This document shows positions 18,536 through 28,024 of a DNA stretch of 64,000 bases, piece after piece. How positions within the stretch are numbered: the stretch's first letter is position 1; the number at the start of each line of letters is the position of its first letter. A program made the position numbers and the translations under genes. The notes below the pieces were generated by a model that was given only the letters and a program-made list of their open reading frames with translations, searched no databases and was not told the DNA's origin. Origin of the DNA: Nesterenkonia sp. (lineage in GTDB: Bacteria; Actinomycetota; Actinomycetes; Actinomycetales; Micrococcaceae); assembly GCF_029265375.1 (NCBI RefSeq), contig NZ_JAJUJJ010000011.1:1-64000 (forward strand), read 5' to 3'.

Positions 18536-20676
18536 CCGAGACATCACAGCGCGTGCTCAACGGCCGCTACCGGATCGAGGCCCTCATCGGCCGCGGTGGC
18601 ATGGCCGATGTCTACCGTGCGGTGGACCTGTCCCTGGACCGGATCGTCGCGGTGAAGATGCTGCGCCCGGACCTGGCCCGGGATCCCATGTTCCAAACCC
18701 GGTTCCGCCGTGAGGCGCAGTCCTCGGCCTCGCTGAACCATCCGAACATCGTCGGGGTCTATGACACCGGGCAGGTGGAGGTGCCCGAGAACGGCGGGGA
18801 TGTGAAGACGCCGTTCATCGTCATGGAGTTCGTCGACGGCGTCACGCTGCGGCATATCCTCCACGGCACCCCCGCCGACCGGAAGACCGGGTCGGAGCAG
18901 ATGCCGCCGCCCCCGCCGGAGTCCCAGGCCACCGGCGGAACCCGGCCGATGACCTCCGACTCCGATGTGCTCGGGGTTGCTGACGACGACGCCACCCAGG
19001 CGGTTCCGCATGTCTCCGAGCCGCTGCAGGAGAAGATCGACCACGCGCTGGGCCAGCCGCTGAGCGAGCAGGAGGCGGCCGGCTACATCTCCGGGGTGCT
19101 GGGCGCACTCAGCTACAGCCACGCCAAGGGAATCGTCCACCGGGACATCAAGCCCTCCAATGTGATGGTCGGCAACGACGGCGAGGTCAAGGTCATGGAC
19201 TTCGGGATCGCCCGGGCGCTGGCCGACTCCGCGCAGACCATGACCCAGACCTCCGCGGTGGTGGGCACCGCCCAGTACCTCTCCCCCGAGCAGGCCCGCG
19301 GAGAGGTGGTGGACCACCGCTCGGACCTCTATTCAGCCGGATGCGTGCTCTTCGAGCTGCTGACCAACCGGCCCCCCTTCACCGGGGACTCCCCGGTCTC
19401 GGTGGCCTACCAGCATGTGCGCGAGGACCCGCCGATGGTCTCCGACCTCAACAACCGGGTCTCCCCAGCCATGGAGTCCGTGGTGGCCAAGGCGCTGACC
19501 AAGGACCCCGCCCTGCGCTTCCAGTCCGCCGAAGAGTTCGACCAGGCGGTCGCCGACGCGCTGCGCGGGATCCCGGTGGATGAGGCGCCCACCGCGGAGA
19601 TGGCCGCCGTCGCCGGTGCCGCCGGTGCCGGCAGAGGAAGTTTCGACGACGTCGTCGCCCCCGGGGCGGTGGGCACCCCGCTGTCCGCCCGCACCCCGGA
19701 GGACCCGGATATCGACGACTACTACCAGGACTACCGGGAGCCGCCGAGGCGGCGAAGCCGCGGCCTCTGGGCGATCCTCCTGCTGGTGCTGATCCTGGGT
19801 GTGATCGCCGGCGGCACCTTTGTGCTCTCCCGCGTGCTGGACTCCGGTGAGCCGGTGCAGATCCCGGAGGTGGCCGAGATGCCCCGCTCCGATGCGATCG
19901 ACGAGCTCAACGCTGCCGGACTGAACCATGAGATCCGCACCGAGCCTCACGATGAGATAGCCGCTGACCACGCCATCGGCACCGAGCCGAGCGCCGGTGA
20001 GCAGGTCGAGCGCGGCTCCGAGGTGGTGCTCGTCCTCTCCGAGGGAGCTGACTCGGTGACCATTCCCGATGGGCTGATCGGGGAGAGTGAGGAATCAGTG
20101 CGCGCCACCCTGGAGGATATCGGCCTGGAGATCGGCGAGATCACCAAGGAGGACGATCCTGAGCTGGGCGAGGGCGAGGTCATCAGCACCGACCCTGAAG
20201 CCGGCACCGACGTCGACTCCGGCAGTGAGGTCAACCTGGTGGTCTCCACCGGGATGATGGAGGTGCCCGAGGGCGTGGCCGTCGGCGAGTGGCGCTCCGA
20301 TGTGGAGGCTGCCCTCGGAGCGGCCGGCATCCCCTATGAGCTGGAATGGGTGGAGACCGAGGACGTGGAGTTCGACGGCGAGGTCATCGGGATCGAAGCA
20401 GCCGGCGAATCCGTCACCAGCGGCGACCGCATCCCCAACGGCGAGGCCATCATCATCTCCGCCGGATACCAGCCCGAAGAGGAGCCGGAGGAGGACGAGG
20501 AGGACTCCGAGGACGAGAACTCCGGGAACGAGGACGAGAACTCCGGGGACGAGGACGAGAACTCCGACTCTGAGGATGAGGAGTCCAACGGCAATGGGAA
20601 CGGAAACGGCAATAACGGCAATGGCCGCGGCAACGGGAATGGCAGCGGGAACAACGACGACGGCGGGGAGAACTAG
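18532..20676 (+). CDS. pknB: PknB: PASTA-domain Ser/Thr protein kinase
   Basis: A 714-residue kinase. Kinase elements: Gly-loop [10 protein letters not shown], Lys42, HRD (203-205), DFG (D223). Between VTLRHILHG (about 112) and [12 protein letters not shown] (about 175) there is an extra segment of about 60 residues, Pro-, Ser- and Asp-rich, at the position after the hinge where other PknB proteins have a short loop. A membrane span (about 409-432) is followed by three PASTA domains (about 433-640) and an acidic then Asn/Gly-rich tail. PASTA domains bind muropeptides or lipid II outside the cell. The start MTETSQ (18532) is chosen for the ATGA overlap with pknA; an ATG 15 bases upstream is in frame. 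Confidence 0.92.
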   Translation: MTETSQRVLNGRYRIEALIGRGGMADVYRAVDLSLDRIVAVKMLRPDLARDPMFQTRFRREAQSSASLNHPNIVGVYDTGQVEVPENGGDVKTPFIVMEFVDGVTLRHILHGTPADRKTGSEQMPPPPPESQATGGTRPMTSDSDVLGVADDDATQAVPHVSEPLQEKIDHALGQPLSEQEAAGYISGVLGALSYSHAKGIVHRDIKPSNVMVGNDGEVKVMDFGIARALADSAQTMTQTSAVVGTAQYLSPEQARGEVVDHRSDLYSAGCVLFELLTNRPPFTGDSPVSVAYQHVREDPPMVSDLNNRVSPAMESVVAKALTKDPALRFQSAEEFDQAVADALRGIPVDEAPTAEMAAVAGAAGAGRGSFDDVVAPGAVGTPLSARTPEDPDIDDYYQDYREPPRRRSRGLWAILLLVLILGVIAGGTFVLSRVLDSGEPVQIPEVAEMPRSDAIDELNAAGLNHEIRTEPHDEIAADHAIGTEPSAGEQVERGSEVVLVLSEGADSVTIPDGLIGESEESVRATLEDIGLEIGEITKEDDPELGEGEVISTDPEAGTDVDSGSEVNLVVSTGMMEVPEGVAVGEWRSDVEAALGAAGIPYELEWVETEDVEFDGEVIGIEAAGESVTSGDRIPNGEAIIISAGYQPEEEPEEDEEDSEDENSGNEDENSGDEDENSDSEDEESNGNGNGNGNNGNGRGNGNGSGNNDDGGEN
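20512..20565 (+). repeat. 21-bp tandem repeat in the acidic tail of PknB
   Basis: About 2.6 copies of a 21-bp unit beginning GACGAGAACTCCGG encode DENSGNE-type repeats, followed by an N-G-N-G low-complexity stretch (about 20586-20655). Confidence 0.75.
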
Positions 20677-20679
20677 CCT

Positions 20680-22101
20680 GTGGCGCTGAGAGTACCGCGC
20701 AGCGCCTCCATAGCCGTGGGAAAAGCGGCCCGCACCCTGACCCGGTTGCGCGGAGGCTCCGGATCCGCATTCCCCGGCCTGGTGGTGGAGCGGATCGACC
20801 CCAGTTTTCTGGCCCGCACCCTGGCCCAGTTGCCCAAGGGCGTCGTCGTCGTCTCCGGCACCAATGGGAAGACCACCACCACCAAGATGGTGGTCGAGCT
20901 GCTGCGCGGCCAAGGGCTGAAGGTCCTCACCAACCGGTCGGGGTCCAACTTCACGCGCGGCGTCGTTGCCTCCCTGCTGGGGGAGATCAGCCTCACCGGA
21001 CGGCTGGAGGCGGACATCGCCGTCCTGGAGCTGGACGAGGCCCACGCGGTGCACTTTGTGCGCGCAGTCAGGCCCCGGCACAGCCTGCTGCTGAACGTGA
21101 TGCGCGACCAGCTGGACCGCTTCGGGGAGATCGACACCACCGCCGGGATGCTGCGCAGCATCGCCCAGACCACCACCGAGGGCGTGGTGCTCAACCGGGA
21201 GGACTCCCGCGTGGCGGGCATCGCCGAATCGCTCAGCGGGCAGCAGGTGCGCTACTTCGGCCTGGTGCCTGAGCTGCGCCGCCATTTCCCCTCCGACGAC
21301 GAGCTCCACAGTGCCATCACACCTGACGCTGGTTCCGCGGGCGGAGAGACTCCGCCACGCTCTGGGCCGGCGCAGCCGACCACCACACCTGAAGGTGACG
21401 GCGTGCCTGACGGCGAGGAGCCCGTTGAACCCCCAGGCACCGGCATCATTTCCGCCGACTCGGCGGGGCTGCCCGAAGCCGATGTGCTGCTGACCGGGCT
21501 GGGCACCCAGCGCGGAAGCTTCCGCATCGGCGAGCAGGAGGTCACCACCGATCTGAAGGTCAACGGCGCCTACAACACCTACAACGCTGCGGCCGCACTG
21601 GCGCTGGTACGGATGGTGCTGGGCGAGGAGCTGGACCACCAGGCCCTGCTGCGCACTCTGGCGCAGGTCTCCCCCGCCTTCGGCCGGGGCGAGTCCCTCA
21701 CGGTCGCCGGGGCGCCGGTAGACCTGGTGCTGGTGAAGAACCCGGCCGGCTTCCGGCTGGGGCTGAGCAGCTTCTCCGCCGATGGCGTGGCCACCATGAT
21801 CGCCATCAATGACAACTACGCCGACGGGCGGGACATGAGCTGGCTCTGGGACGTCAGCTTCGACTCGCTCGCCGCTGAGGGAGTCGCCATGGTCTCCGGA
21901 GTGCGGGCCTACGATATGGCGCTGCGGCTGAGCTACGACCAGGTGAGCATTCAAGCAGTAGAGCCGGACCTGAAGACCGCCCTGGAGGCTTTCCTGGCCG
22001 CGCAACCGGGGCAGCCCAAGCGGATCTTCTGCACCTACACCGCCATGCTCGCGCTGCGGAAGCATCTGGCCGCCTACACCGATGTGGAGGCCTTCGCATG
22101 A
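20680..22101 (+). CDS. murT: MurT: Mur-ligase-like subunit of lipid II isoglutaminyl synthase
   Basis: A 473-residue Mur-ligase homologue with the ATP loop SGTNGKTTTTK (about 59-69), the central ligase region (NRSGSNFTRG, ELDEAHAVHF, LLNVMRDQLDRFGE) and the C-terminal DUF1727 region with NDNYADGRDMSWLWDVSFD. With GatD it amidates the alpha-carboxyl of D-Glu in lipid II. The GTG start follows the pknB stop by 3 bases. Oddity: MurT enzymes commonly carry a four-cysteine zinc ribbon in the middle domain; here that stretch (about 205-275) is a Pro/Glu/Thr-rich loop with no cysteine. Confidence 0.92.
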   Translation: MALRVPRSASIAVGKAARTLTRLRGGSGSAFPGLVVERIDPSFLARTLAQLPKGVVVVSGTNGKTTTTKMVVELLRGQGLKVLTNRSGSNFTRGVVASLLGEISLTGRLEADIAVLELDEAHAVHFVRAVRPRHSLLLNVMRDQLDRFGEIDTTAGMLRSIAQTTTEGVVLNREDSRVAGIAESLSGQQVRYFGLVPELRRHFPSDDELHSAITPDAGSAGGETPPRSGPAQPTTTPEGDGVPDGEEPVEPPGTGIISADSAGLPEADVLLTGLGTQRGSFRIGEQEVTTDLKVNGAYNTYNAAAALALVRMVLGEELDHQALLRTLAQVSPAFGRGESLTVAGAPVDLVLVKNPAGFRLGLSSFSADGVATMIAINDNYADGRDMSWLWDVSFDSLAAEGVAMVSGVRAYDMALRLSYDQVSIQAVEPDLKTALEAFLAAQPGQPKRIFCTYTAMLALRKHLAAYTDVEAFA

Positions 22102-22853
22102 GCAGCCGGAGCACCCAGCAGATCCACGTGGTGCAGCTTTATCCCCGGGATATGAACATCTACGGCGACTACGGCAACGCTCTGGTGCTGCAGCGCCGCA
22201 TCGCCTGGTACGGCTACGAACCGGTGATGCACTCCTACGATCCCGGTGACGAGTTTCCCGCCCACGCCGACATCCTCATCGGCGGCGGGGGGCAGGACTC
22301 CGGGCAGGACCGCATCCAGCAGGACCTGCTCAGCATCGGTGAGCGGCTGCACTCCCTGGCTGAGGCCGGCACGCCCATGCTGATGATCTGCGGGCTCTAC
22401 CAGCTCTTCGGGCACTACTTCGAAACCCGGCAGGGCCGCCGCATCCAAGGCATCGGCCTGCTGGATGTGACCACCTACGGCACCGACACCCGGCTGATCG
22501 GCAATGTGGTCGCCGAATCTGACCAGTTCGGTCAGATCATCGGCTACGAGAACCACTCCGGGCAGACCTACCTCGGCGACGACGCCCAGCCGCTGGCCCG
22601 GGTGGTCACAGGCGAGGGCAACAACGAACAGGACCCGCACGAGGGCGCCCGGCACCGCAATGTGCTCGGCAGCTATCTGCACGGCTCGCTGCTGCCGAAG
22701 AACCCCGCAGTGGCCGACTTCCTGATCGCCGCCGCCGTGCAGCAGAAGTTCGGCGACTCGCTGGGCGACCTGCAGGCGCCGGACACCGCGCCGGTGAGCC
22801 TGACCGAGCTCACCGAGAAAGCCCGGCGCAGCGCCGCCTCTCGCCCCCGCTGA
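22098..22853 (+). CDS. gatD: GatD: glutaminase subunit of lipid II isoglutaminyl synthase
   Basis: A 251-residue class I glutamine amidotransferase. The nucleophile is C98 in MLMICGLYQLFG and the catalytic His is H195 in GSYLHGSLLPKNP. It supplies ammonia from glutamine to MurT; amidation is needed for efficient D,D-crosslinking in Gram-positive bacteria. Its ATG overlaps the murT stop by 4 bases. It is the last intact gene of the envelope operon; the truncated tricorn gene begins about 100 bases later. Confidence 0.93.
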   Translation: MSSRSTQQIHVVQLYPRDMNIYGDYGNALVLQRRIAWYGYEPVMHSYDPGDEFPAHADILIGGGGQDSGQDRIQQDLLSIGERLHSLAEAGTPMLMICGLYQLFGHYFETRQGRRIQGIGLLDVTTYGTDTRLIGNVVAESDQFGQIIGYENHSGQTYLGDDAQPLARVVTGEGNNEQDPHEGARHRNVLGSYLHGSLLPKNPAVADFLIAAAVQQKFGDSLGDLQAPDTAPVSLTELTEKARRSAASRPR

Positions 22854-22948
22854 GACCCTGCAGGGCACAGGGATGCCTCCCCAACCTGGGGTCAGATCCC
22901 GCGTCCGGATCCCGGTGCCGCGAGCCGCTGCCCACAGCCCGCTGCGGC

Positions 22949-24865
22949 AGCACCGTCGAGCTGACCTCCGGGCGGTTCCACGACTTCAGCCCCGCGTTCA
23001 CCGAGGACGGGCAGTACCTGGTGCTGCTGTCCTCACGCACCTTCGACCCCGCCTATGATGAGCACTCCTTCGACCACTATTTCACCGGTTCGGTCCGGCC
23101 GTGGCTCATTCCGCTGGCCGCCTCCCAGCCTCCACCGTTCGGACCCAGCGCCGAGGGGTGGCCGCTGAGCGGCGGGGCAGCTGAGGCGGCCGCGGGGAAG
23201 GCTGCCGCTGGGGATGAGCACAGCGGACAGTCGACGACGCCGGCATCCGATGCGGACAGCGCGCCCGGCGAGCAGCCGCCGCGCAGCCCGGATGTGGACC
23301 CCGAGGCCGAGCAGCGGCTGGTGCCCTTCCCGGTGGCCTCAGACGCCTACCGGGACCTGCGCGCAGCCCGCGGCGGGGTGCTGTGGGTCAAAGAGTCCCG
23401 GGACGAGGGCGAGCTGGGGAGCCGGCGTGCCCAGGCATCCGGGGAGAAGACCCCCGATCAGCTCATCCGCTGGGACTTCGAATCCCGCAAGTCCCTGACC
23501 CTGGCGCAGAAGGTCACCAGCTACGCAGTCTGTAGCAGCGGGGAACGAGTCGTGGTCCGCCATGAGGACTCGGTGACCGTGGTGCCTGCGGTCCGGACGG
23601 TGGAGGAGGACGACGCCGAACGGGTCACCGTGGATCTGAGCCGGCTCCGGCTCCAGGTGGACCCGGCCGCCGAGTGGCGGCAGATGTTTGCCGAGACCCA
23701 CCGCCTGATGGCCCAGCAGTACTGGCGCGAGGACATGGACGGAGTGGACTGGGACGCCGTCGGCCGCCGGTGGCGTCCGGTGGTGGAGAAGGTCCGCTGC
23801 CACAGCGACCTGACTGACCTGCTGTGGGAAATGGTCGGTGAGCTGAACACCTCCCACGCCTATGTGCTGCCTCAGGGGGAGGCTCCCGGAGCCGAGCGGG
23901 CCCTGGGCCTGCTGGGAGCCGATCTCAGCAGCTGCGATCACGGCTGGCGAATCGACCGGATTCTGCCCGGGGACTCCTCAGATCCGAAGGCTCGCTCCCC
24001 GCTGCTGGCCGCCGGGGTCGGCGCCCGGGAGGGGGATGTGATCACTGCAGTGGACGGGCACCCGGTGGACCCGGTGTCCGGCCCGGCCAAGCACCTGGTG
24101 GGCGCAGCCGAGAAGCCGGTGGAGCTGACACTGCGCCGGGAGGGTGCCGAGCGGCGGGTCGTCGTCGTACCGGTGGCCGATGAGGCTCCGCTGCGCTATC
24201 AGGACTGGGTGCGCTCACGCCGGGACTATGTGGCGGCAGCCTCCGGCGGCCGGCTGGGCTATGTGCATGTGCCGGATATGCAGTCCACCGGGTGGGCTCA
24301 GCTGCACCGGGACCTGCACAAGGCCTCCCGGGCCGAAGGGATCATTGCCGATATGCGGTTCAACGGCGGCGGCCACACGTCCCAGCTGGTGATCGAGAAG
24401 CTGGCCCAGCGCGTGGTGGCGTGGAACACCGTCCGCCATCAGCCCCAGGCGCTGCCGTATCCGGAGTCGGCCCGGCGCGGACCGGTGGTGCTGGTGGCCA
24501 ATGAGTACTCCGGCTCCGACGGTGACATCGTCAACGCGGTGGCCCAGACCCTGGACATCGGGCCCGTGGTGGGGGTGCGGACCTGGGGCGGGGTGATCGG
24601 CATCGATGGGCGCTTCGACCTGGTCGACGGCACCAGGGTCACCCAGCCGAAGTACTCGTACTGGATCGGCCGCTACGGGTGGGGTGTGGAGAACCACGGG
24701 GTGGACCCGGACATCGAGGTTATCCATGATCCCGGCCAGCTCTTCACCGAAGAGGATCCGCAGCTGGACCGGGCCGTCGCTGAAGCGCTGCGCGGCTTGG
24801 AGCGGACTCCGGCGGCTGCCGCTCCGGATCTGCCGGCTCCACGGGTGGCCGATTCCGCCGGCTGA
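22949..24865 (+). pseudogene. 5'-truncated tricorn protease homologue retaining the catalytic half
   Basis: Recognisable tricorn homology begins in mid-domain (STVELTSGRFHDFSPAF) with no ATG upstream in frame. The first usable start is a GTG at 23021, giving 614 residues against about 1070-1180 for full tricorn. The beta-propeller half that gates substrate entry is therefore missing. What remains is the end of the last propeller blade, the C1 domain, a PDZ domain (about 300-390) and the C2 domain. Counting from 23021, the catalytic residues are all present: the Ser-His pair in NTSHAYV (S278-H279), the nucleophile in NEYSGSDGD (S499) and the Glu in VENHGVDPD (E557). It follows gatD on the same strand. 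It may be a pseudogene or a reduced, still active form; truncation by deletion is inferred. Confidence 0.75.
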
Positions 24866-24898
24866 GGCCGGGCGGCGCCGCAGGGACCTGACAGAGGG

Positions 24899-25201
24899 CT
24901 ACTTCCAGCGCATGGCCATGAACATTCCGATCATGATCACGCCGAAGCCGATGACAACATTCCAGCCCCCTGCGGCGCTGAGGGGCAGCTGGCCGCTGGT
25001 GACATACCAGGTGACAAGCCACAGCAGGCCCACGATCATCAGCCCGACCATTGTGGCCACGTACCAGCGGGGTGTGGACTCCTCTGCCTCGAGATCTTTG
25101 AAGTCGAAGGGCTCGGCGGAGTTCAGCGGTGAGGCCTCGGACGCCTCAGCGGCCGCGTCCTGGCCGCGCCTGCGGTTCTTCCGGTGTTTCGACTCTGGCA
25201 C
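24899..25201 (-). CDS. crgA: CrgA: cell division regulator
   Basis: A 100-residue protein with a basic N-terminus (MPESKHRKNRRRG), an acidic linker and two membrane spans: WYVATMVGLMIVGLLWLVTWYV and a second one starting NVVIGFGVIMIGMFMAM. The two spans and the TPRWYV motif identify CrgA, which recruits or regulates FtsZ and PBPs at the septum. The GTG at 25201 is preferred over an ATG 12 bases upstream because GGAG lies 6 bases before it and family members begin MP.SK.RK. The location near trpG and pknB is the actinobacterial norm. Confidence 0.92.
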   Translation of the reverse strand: MPESKHRKNRRRGQDAAAEASEASPLNSAEPFDFKDLEAEESTPRWYVATMVGLMIVGLLWLVTWYVTSGQLPLSAAGGWNVVIGFGVIMIGMFMAMRWK

Positions 25202-25270
25202 GTGGTGCTCCATAGATTGTGGGTATGCTGGTCTCCGCGCCATTCTACGCACAGTGGAGTATCGACCACG

Positions 25271-26149
25271 ATGACCCTCACTACCCCCCGCCACCTGCCT
25301 CCGGCAGAACGTGCCGCCTGGTCCTCCCGGCCTGCTCGGCGTCCGCGGCGCAGCTGGAGCGCGCGCATCATCGGAGGCATCGGCGAGGTGCTGATCACCT
25401 TGGGCATTCTGGGTCTGCTGTTTGTGGTCTGGGAGCTGTGGTGGACCGGGATCGAGGCGGAATCTGACCGTCAGGACACGCTGGAGGAGTTCTACGCGCA
25501 GATGCCGCAGCCGCCGGGCGGCGAGTCTGCCGGCGAGTCCGCGGGCGATCAGGGGCCCCAGCCGGCCGATTTCGAGGTCTGCTACACCTTGGAGGACGGC
25601 ACCGAGATCGGCTGCGCACCGATAATGGAGCAGCTGGCCTCCACCGGACAGGTGATGGCCACCCTCTATGCCCCCAGACTCGGTGATCAGTGGGCGGCTC
25701 CCGTGCGTGAGGGTGTGGCCGCCGAGCAGATCGACCGCGGCGGAGTGGGCCGCTATCCCAGCACTCAGATGCCCGATCAGCCGGGGAACTTTGCGGTGGC
25801 GGGCCACCGCAACACCTATGCCAGCATGCTCGGCAGGCAGGACGAGCTGCAGATCGGCGATCGGCTGTACCTGGTCTCCCCGGACGGGATGTACACCTAT
25901 GAGGTTGCCCAGCGGCAGGTCGTCGCCCCTTCGCAGACCGAAGTGCTGGCACCGGTGCCCGGCCAGCCCGGTGTGGACCCAGAGACCGGCATGCTGACCC
26001 TGACCACCTGCCACCCGATGTACTCCAACGCCGAACGGCTGATCCACCATGCACAGATCGTGGACTTCACCCCCTTGGGCGGGGAAGTCCCGGACGAGCT
26101 GGCCCACCACGAGCCGATCCGCGAGATGTTCTACGCAGGAGGCGCCTGA
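25271..26149 (+). CDS. class E sortase
   Basis: A 292-residue membrane-anchored sortase. The N-terminus has a basic stretch (RPARRPRRSW) and a membrane span (ITLGILGLLFVVWELWWTG). The catalytic residues are H179 in AVAGHRNTY, C247 in LTLTTCHPMYSNAERL and R256. Class E sortases of high-GC Gram-positives anchor proteins with LAxTG-type signals to peptidoglycan. No substrate protein is encoded in the window. The ATG at 25271 is chosen because upstream codons have no start with a ribosome site. The gene diverges from crgA and overlaps the next small gene by 1 base. Confidence 0.92.
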   Translation: MTLTTPRHLPPAERAAWSSRPARRPRRSWSARIIGGIGEVLITLGILGLLFVVWELWWTGIEAESDRQDTLEEFYAQMPQPPGGESAGESAGDQGPQPADFEVCYTLEDGTEIGCAPIMEQLASTGQVMATLYAPRLGDQWAAPVREGVAAEQIDRGGVGRYPSTQMPDQPGNFAVAGHRNTYASMLGRQDELQIGDRLYLVSPDGMYTYEVAQRQVVAPSQTEVLAPVPGQPGVDPETGMLTLTTCHPMYSNAERLIHHAQIVDFTPLGGEVPDELAHHEPIREMFYAGGA

Positions 26150-26316
26150 TGTACGCCTGGTTCTTCAACGAGGTCCTGCCCGGCCCGCTGTGGCTGCGCA
26201 TCATTCTGGCGCTGCTGATTGTGGCCGGTATTGTGTTCCTCCTGATGGAGTACGCCTTCCCCTGGCTGAGCGAGTACAGCCCGCTGGGAGATGTCACGCT
26301 GGACGAAGAGGCCTGA
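26149..26316 (+). CDS. 55-residue single-span membrane protein
   Basis: Starts on the A of the sortase stop (TGATG) and encodes MYAWFFNEVLPGPLWLRI, then a membrane span (about 17-36, IILALLIVAGIVFLLMEYAF) and an acidic tail DVTLDEEA. Its stop lies 1 base before the trpG ATG, so it is sandwiched in a sortase-trpG transcription unit. Small one-span proteins in this position occur in other actinobacteria; function is unknown. Candidate roles are sortase accessory or assembly factor, by position only. Confidence 0.75.
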   Translation: MYAWFFNEVLPGPLWLRIILALLIVAGIVFLLMEYAFPWLSEYSPLGDVTLDEEA

Positions 26317-26317
26317 G

Positions 26318-27037
26318 ATGACTGAGACCAACCCGACGACGTCGCTGCCGGCCTGCGCCCAGACTCAGGACCGCCACATGCGCGACGACGCCCCGGACCT
26401 GGGCCGCGCGGCCCGGATCCTGGTGGTGGACAACTATGACAGCTTCGTCTACACCCTGGTGGGGTACCTGCGGGAGCTGGGTGCCGAAACCACCGTGATC
26501 CGCAATGATGATCTCCCTGCTCAGCAGGCCGCCGCGCTGGCCGCCGAGCACGACGGCGTACTGATCTCCCCGGGGCCGGGCACGCCTTCAGAGGCAGGCA
26601 TCACCGTTGAGCTGATCCGCTGGTGCGAGCAGGCCCGCGAACCGATGCTGGGCGTCTGCCTGGGTCACCAAGGACTGGGAGAGGCATTCGGCGCCACCGT
26701 CAGTCACGCCGAGCAGCTGATGCACGGCAAGACCAGTCCGGTGACGCATACCGGCCACGCCTCCTTCGCCGGACTGCCGGAGACCTTCGAGGCCACCCGC
26801 TACCATTCGCTGGCGGTGGTGCCGGAGACGGTCCCCGAGATCCTGGAGGTCACCGCCACCACCGCGGACGGAGTCATTATGGGGCTGGCCCACCGCACCG
26901 CACCGCTGTGGGGAATGCAGTACCACCCGGAGTCGGTGCTGACCGAAGGCGGCTACCGCATGCTGGGCAACTGGTTGGAGGCCCTGGGTCAGCGCGGTGC
27001 CGCCGAATGCGCCGCGAGTCTGAATCCGATTCGCTGA
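26318..27037 (+). CDS. trpG: TrpG/PabA-type glutamine amidotransferase (anthranilate or aminodeoxychorismate synthase component II)
   Basis: A 239-residue class I amidotransferase. VDNYDSFVYTL near the start, the oxyanion loop SPGPGTP, nucleophile C114 in LGVCLGHQ and the His-Glu pair in HPE (H203, E205) are all present. It releases ammonia from glutamine for chorismate amination. No component I gene is adjacent, so it may serve both folate and tryptophan synthesis. The first 30 residues precede the conserved core; a start at residue 21 (MRDDAPD) is an alternative. The gene lies beside crgA and pknB as in mycobacteria. Confidence 0.9.
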   Translation: MTETNPTTSLPACAQTQDRHMRDDAPDLGRAARILVVDNYDSFVYTLVGYLRELGAETTVIRNDDLPAQQAAALAAEHDGVLISPGPGTPSEAGITVELIRWCEQAREPMLGVCLGHQGLGEAFGATVSHAEQLMHGKTSPVTHTGHASFAGLPETFEATRYHSLAVVPETVPEILEVTATTADGVIMGLAHRTAPLWGMQYHPESVLTEGGYRMLGNWLEALGQRGAAECAASLNPIR

Positions 27038-27063
27038 GGAGTCCTCCGGCTGAGCCCCGGCAC

Positions 27064-27109
27064 ACACAGAGGCGGCCCCGTCCCTGGAGGGATGGGGCCG
27101 CCTCTGTGT
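27064..27109. terminator. bidirectional terminator between trpG and the lysine-rich gene
   Basis: Perfect 16-bp arms (27064-27079 and 27094-27109, ACACAGAGGCGGCCCC and its complement). The loop can pair further (TCCCT/AGGGA). It lies between two convergent genes. There is no long T-run, typical for high-GC genomes. Confidence 0.85.
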
Positions 27110-27122
27110 CTCTGAGGAGCTG

Positions 27123-27893
27123 TCAGGCTGCCGGCTTGGGGGCCGGAACCTCCGCCTCAGTGGGCTTGGTGTCCGCATTGGTCTCCGCCTGGGCCGCCGG
27201 CTTCGGGGAGCTGGCGGGGGTGCGGGAGGAGACCGGCTCGGGCTTCTTCCACGGGTCCTCCACCGGCTGGGAGGCCCGCCAGGCGGCCACACCAGCAGTC
27301 ACGCCGGCAGCCACCAGGCCGAAGATGAGCAGGCCCTTCTTCCGTGAGTTGGCCTTCTGCTGCTTCTTCAGCTCCTTGGCGGCACGCTTGGCGGCCTGCT
27401 CGGAGTTCTTCCGCAGCTTCTTGACGATCTTCTTATCCCCGGTGGCCCGGACCAGCGCCCGCTCCACCCGGGGGTCGACCTCCGCCTTGTGGATGAGCTT
27501 GGCGGTGCGGTCGGCGTAGCCTCCCAGCTTCGCTGAGGCTGCCGGGACGTACTTGGTGGTGAAGTCCGCCTTTGCGTCGTCGTACCGAGACATGACCTTC
27601 TGGATTTCCTTCTTAGCCTGCGGCGGCAGCTTGTCATACTGCGCGGCGATGCCGACTCCGGCCGCGCCGGAGAGTTCCTTGACCTTTGAACCGGCCACAG
27701 CTGCACCGTCGTTTACCGCATGCAGCGCTTTGGCCGAGGCGTCCTGAACCTTCGGAGCGCTCTTGCGGTAGGTTTTCTCCGCCCAGTCTGCGGTCGCGCC
27801 GAGCTTCGGCGCGGCCCACTCCTGGGCAGTTTCGACTCCGGCGAGCACCTTGTGCTCCCAGCTGTGGCTCGGTTTCTTCTTCTTACCGAACAT
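27123..27893 (-). CDS. lysine/alanine-rich membrane protein of unknown function
   Basis: A 256-residue protein starting MFGKKKKPSHSWEHKVLAG with GAAGG six bases upstream. The first 180 residues are helical, alternating Lys/Ala/Glu and probably coiled-coil or amphipathic. A membrane span lies near 205-222 (GLLIFGLVAAGVTAGVAAW). The C-terminal 40 residues are a Pro/Ala/Thr-rich tail. I do not recognise a named family, though similar proteins occur near oriC in related actinobacteria. The upstream region (27894-28118) holds a cluster of DnaA-box-like sequences. Confidence 0.8.
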   Translation of the reverse strand: MFGKKKKPSHSWEHKVLAGVETAQEWAAPKLGATADWAEKTYRKSAPKVQDASAKALHAVNDGAAVAGSKVKELSGAAGVGIAAQYDKLPPQAKKEIQKVMSRYDDAKADFTTKYVPAASAKLGGYADRTAKLIHKAEVDPRVERALVRATGDKKIVKKLRKNSEQAAKRAAKELKKQQKANSRKKGLLIFGLVAAGVTAGVAAWRASQPVEDPWKKPEPVSSRTPASSPKPAAQAETNADTKPTEAEVPAPKPAA

Positions 27894-28024
27894 GCATGTG
27901 CCTTCCGAATCAGGATGCGTTGCTTCCCTTAGCCTACGTCCTATCCAGTGCCCTGGGCTACGCATCGCGCCACTTGCGGGGGGTTCGCTCAGGTTTGTTT
28001 CGGATCTTTCCCAGCTGCACACAC

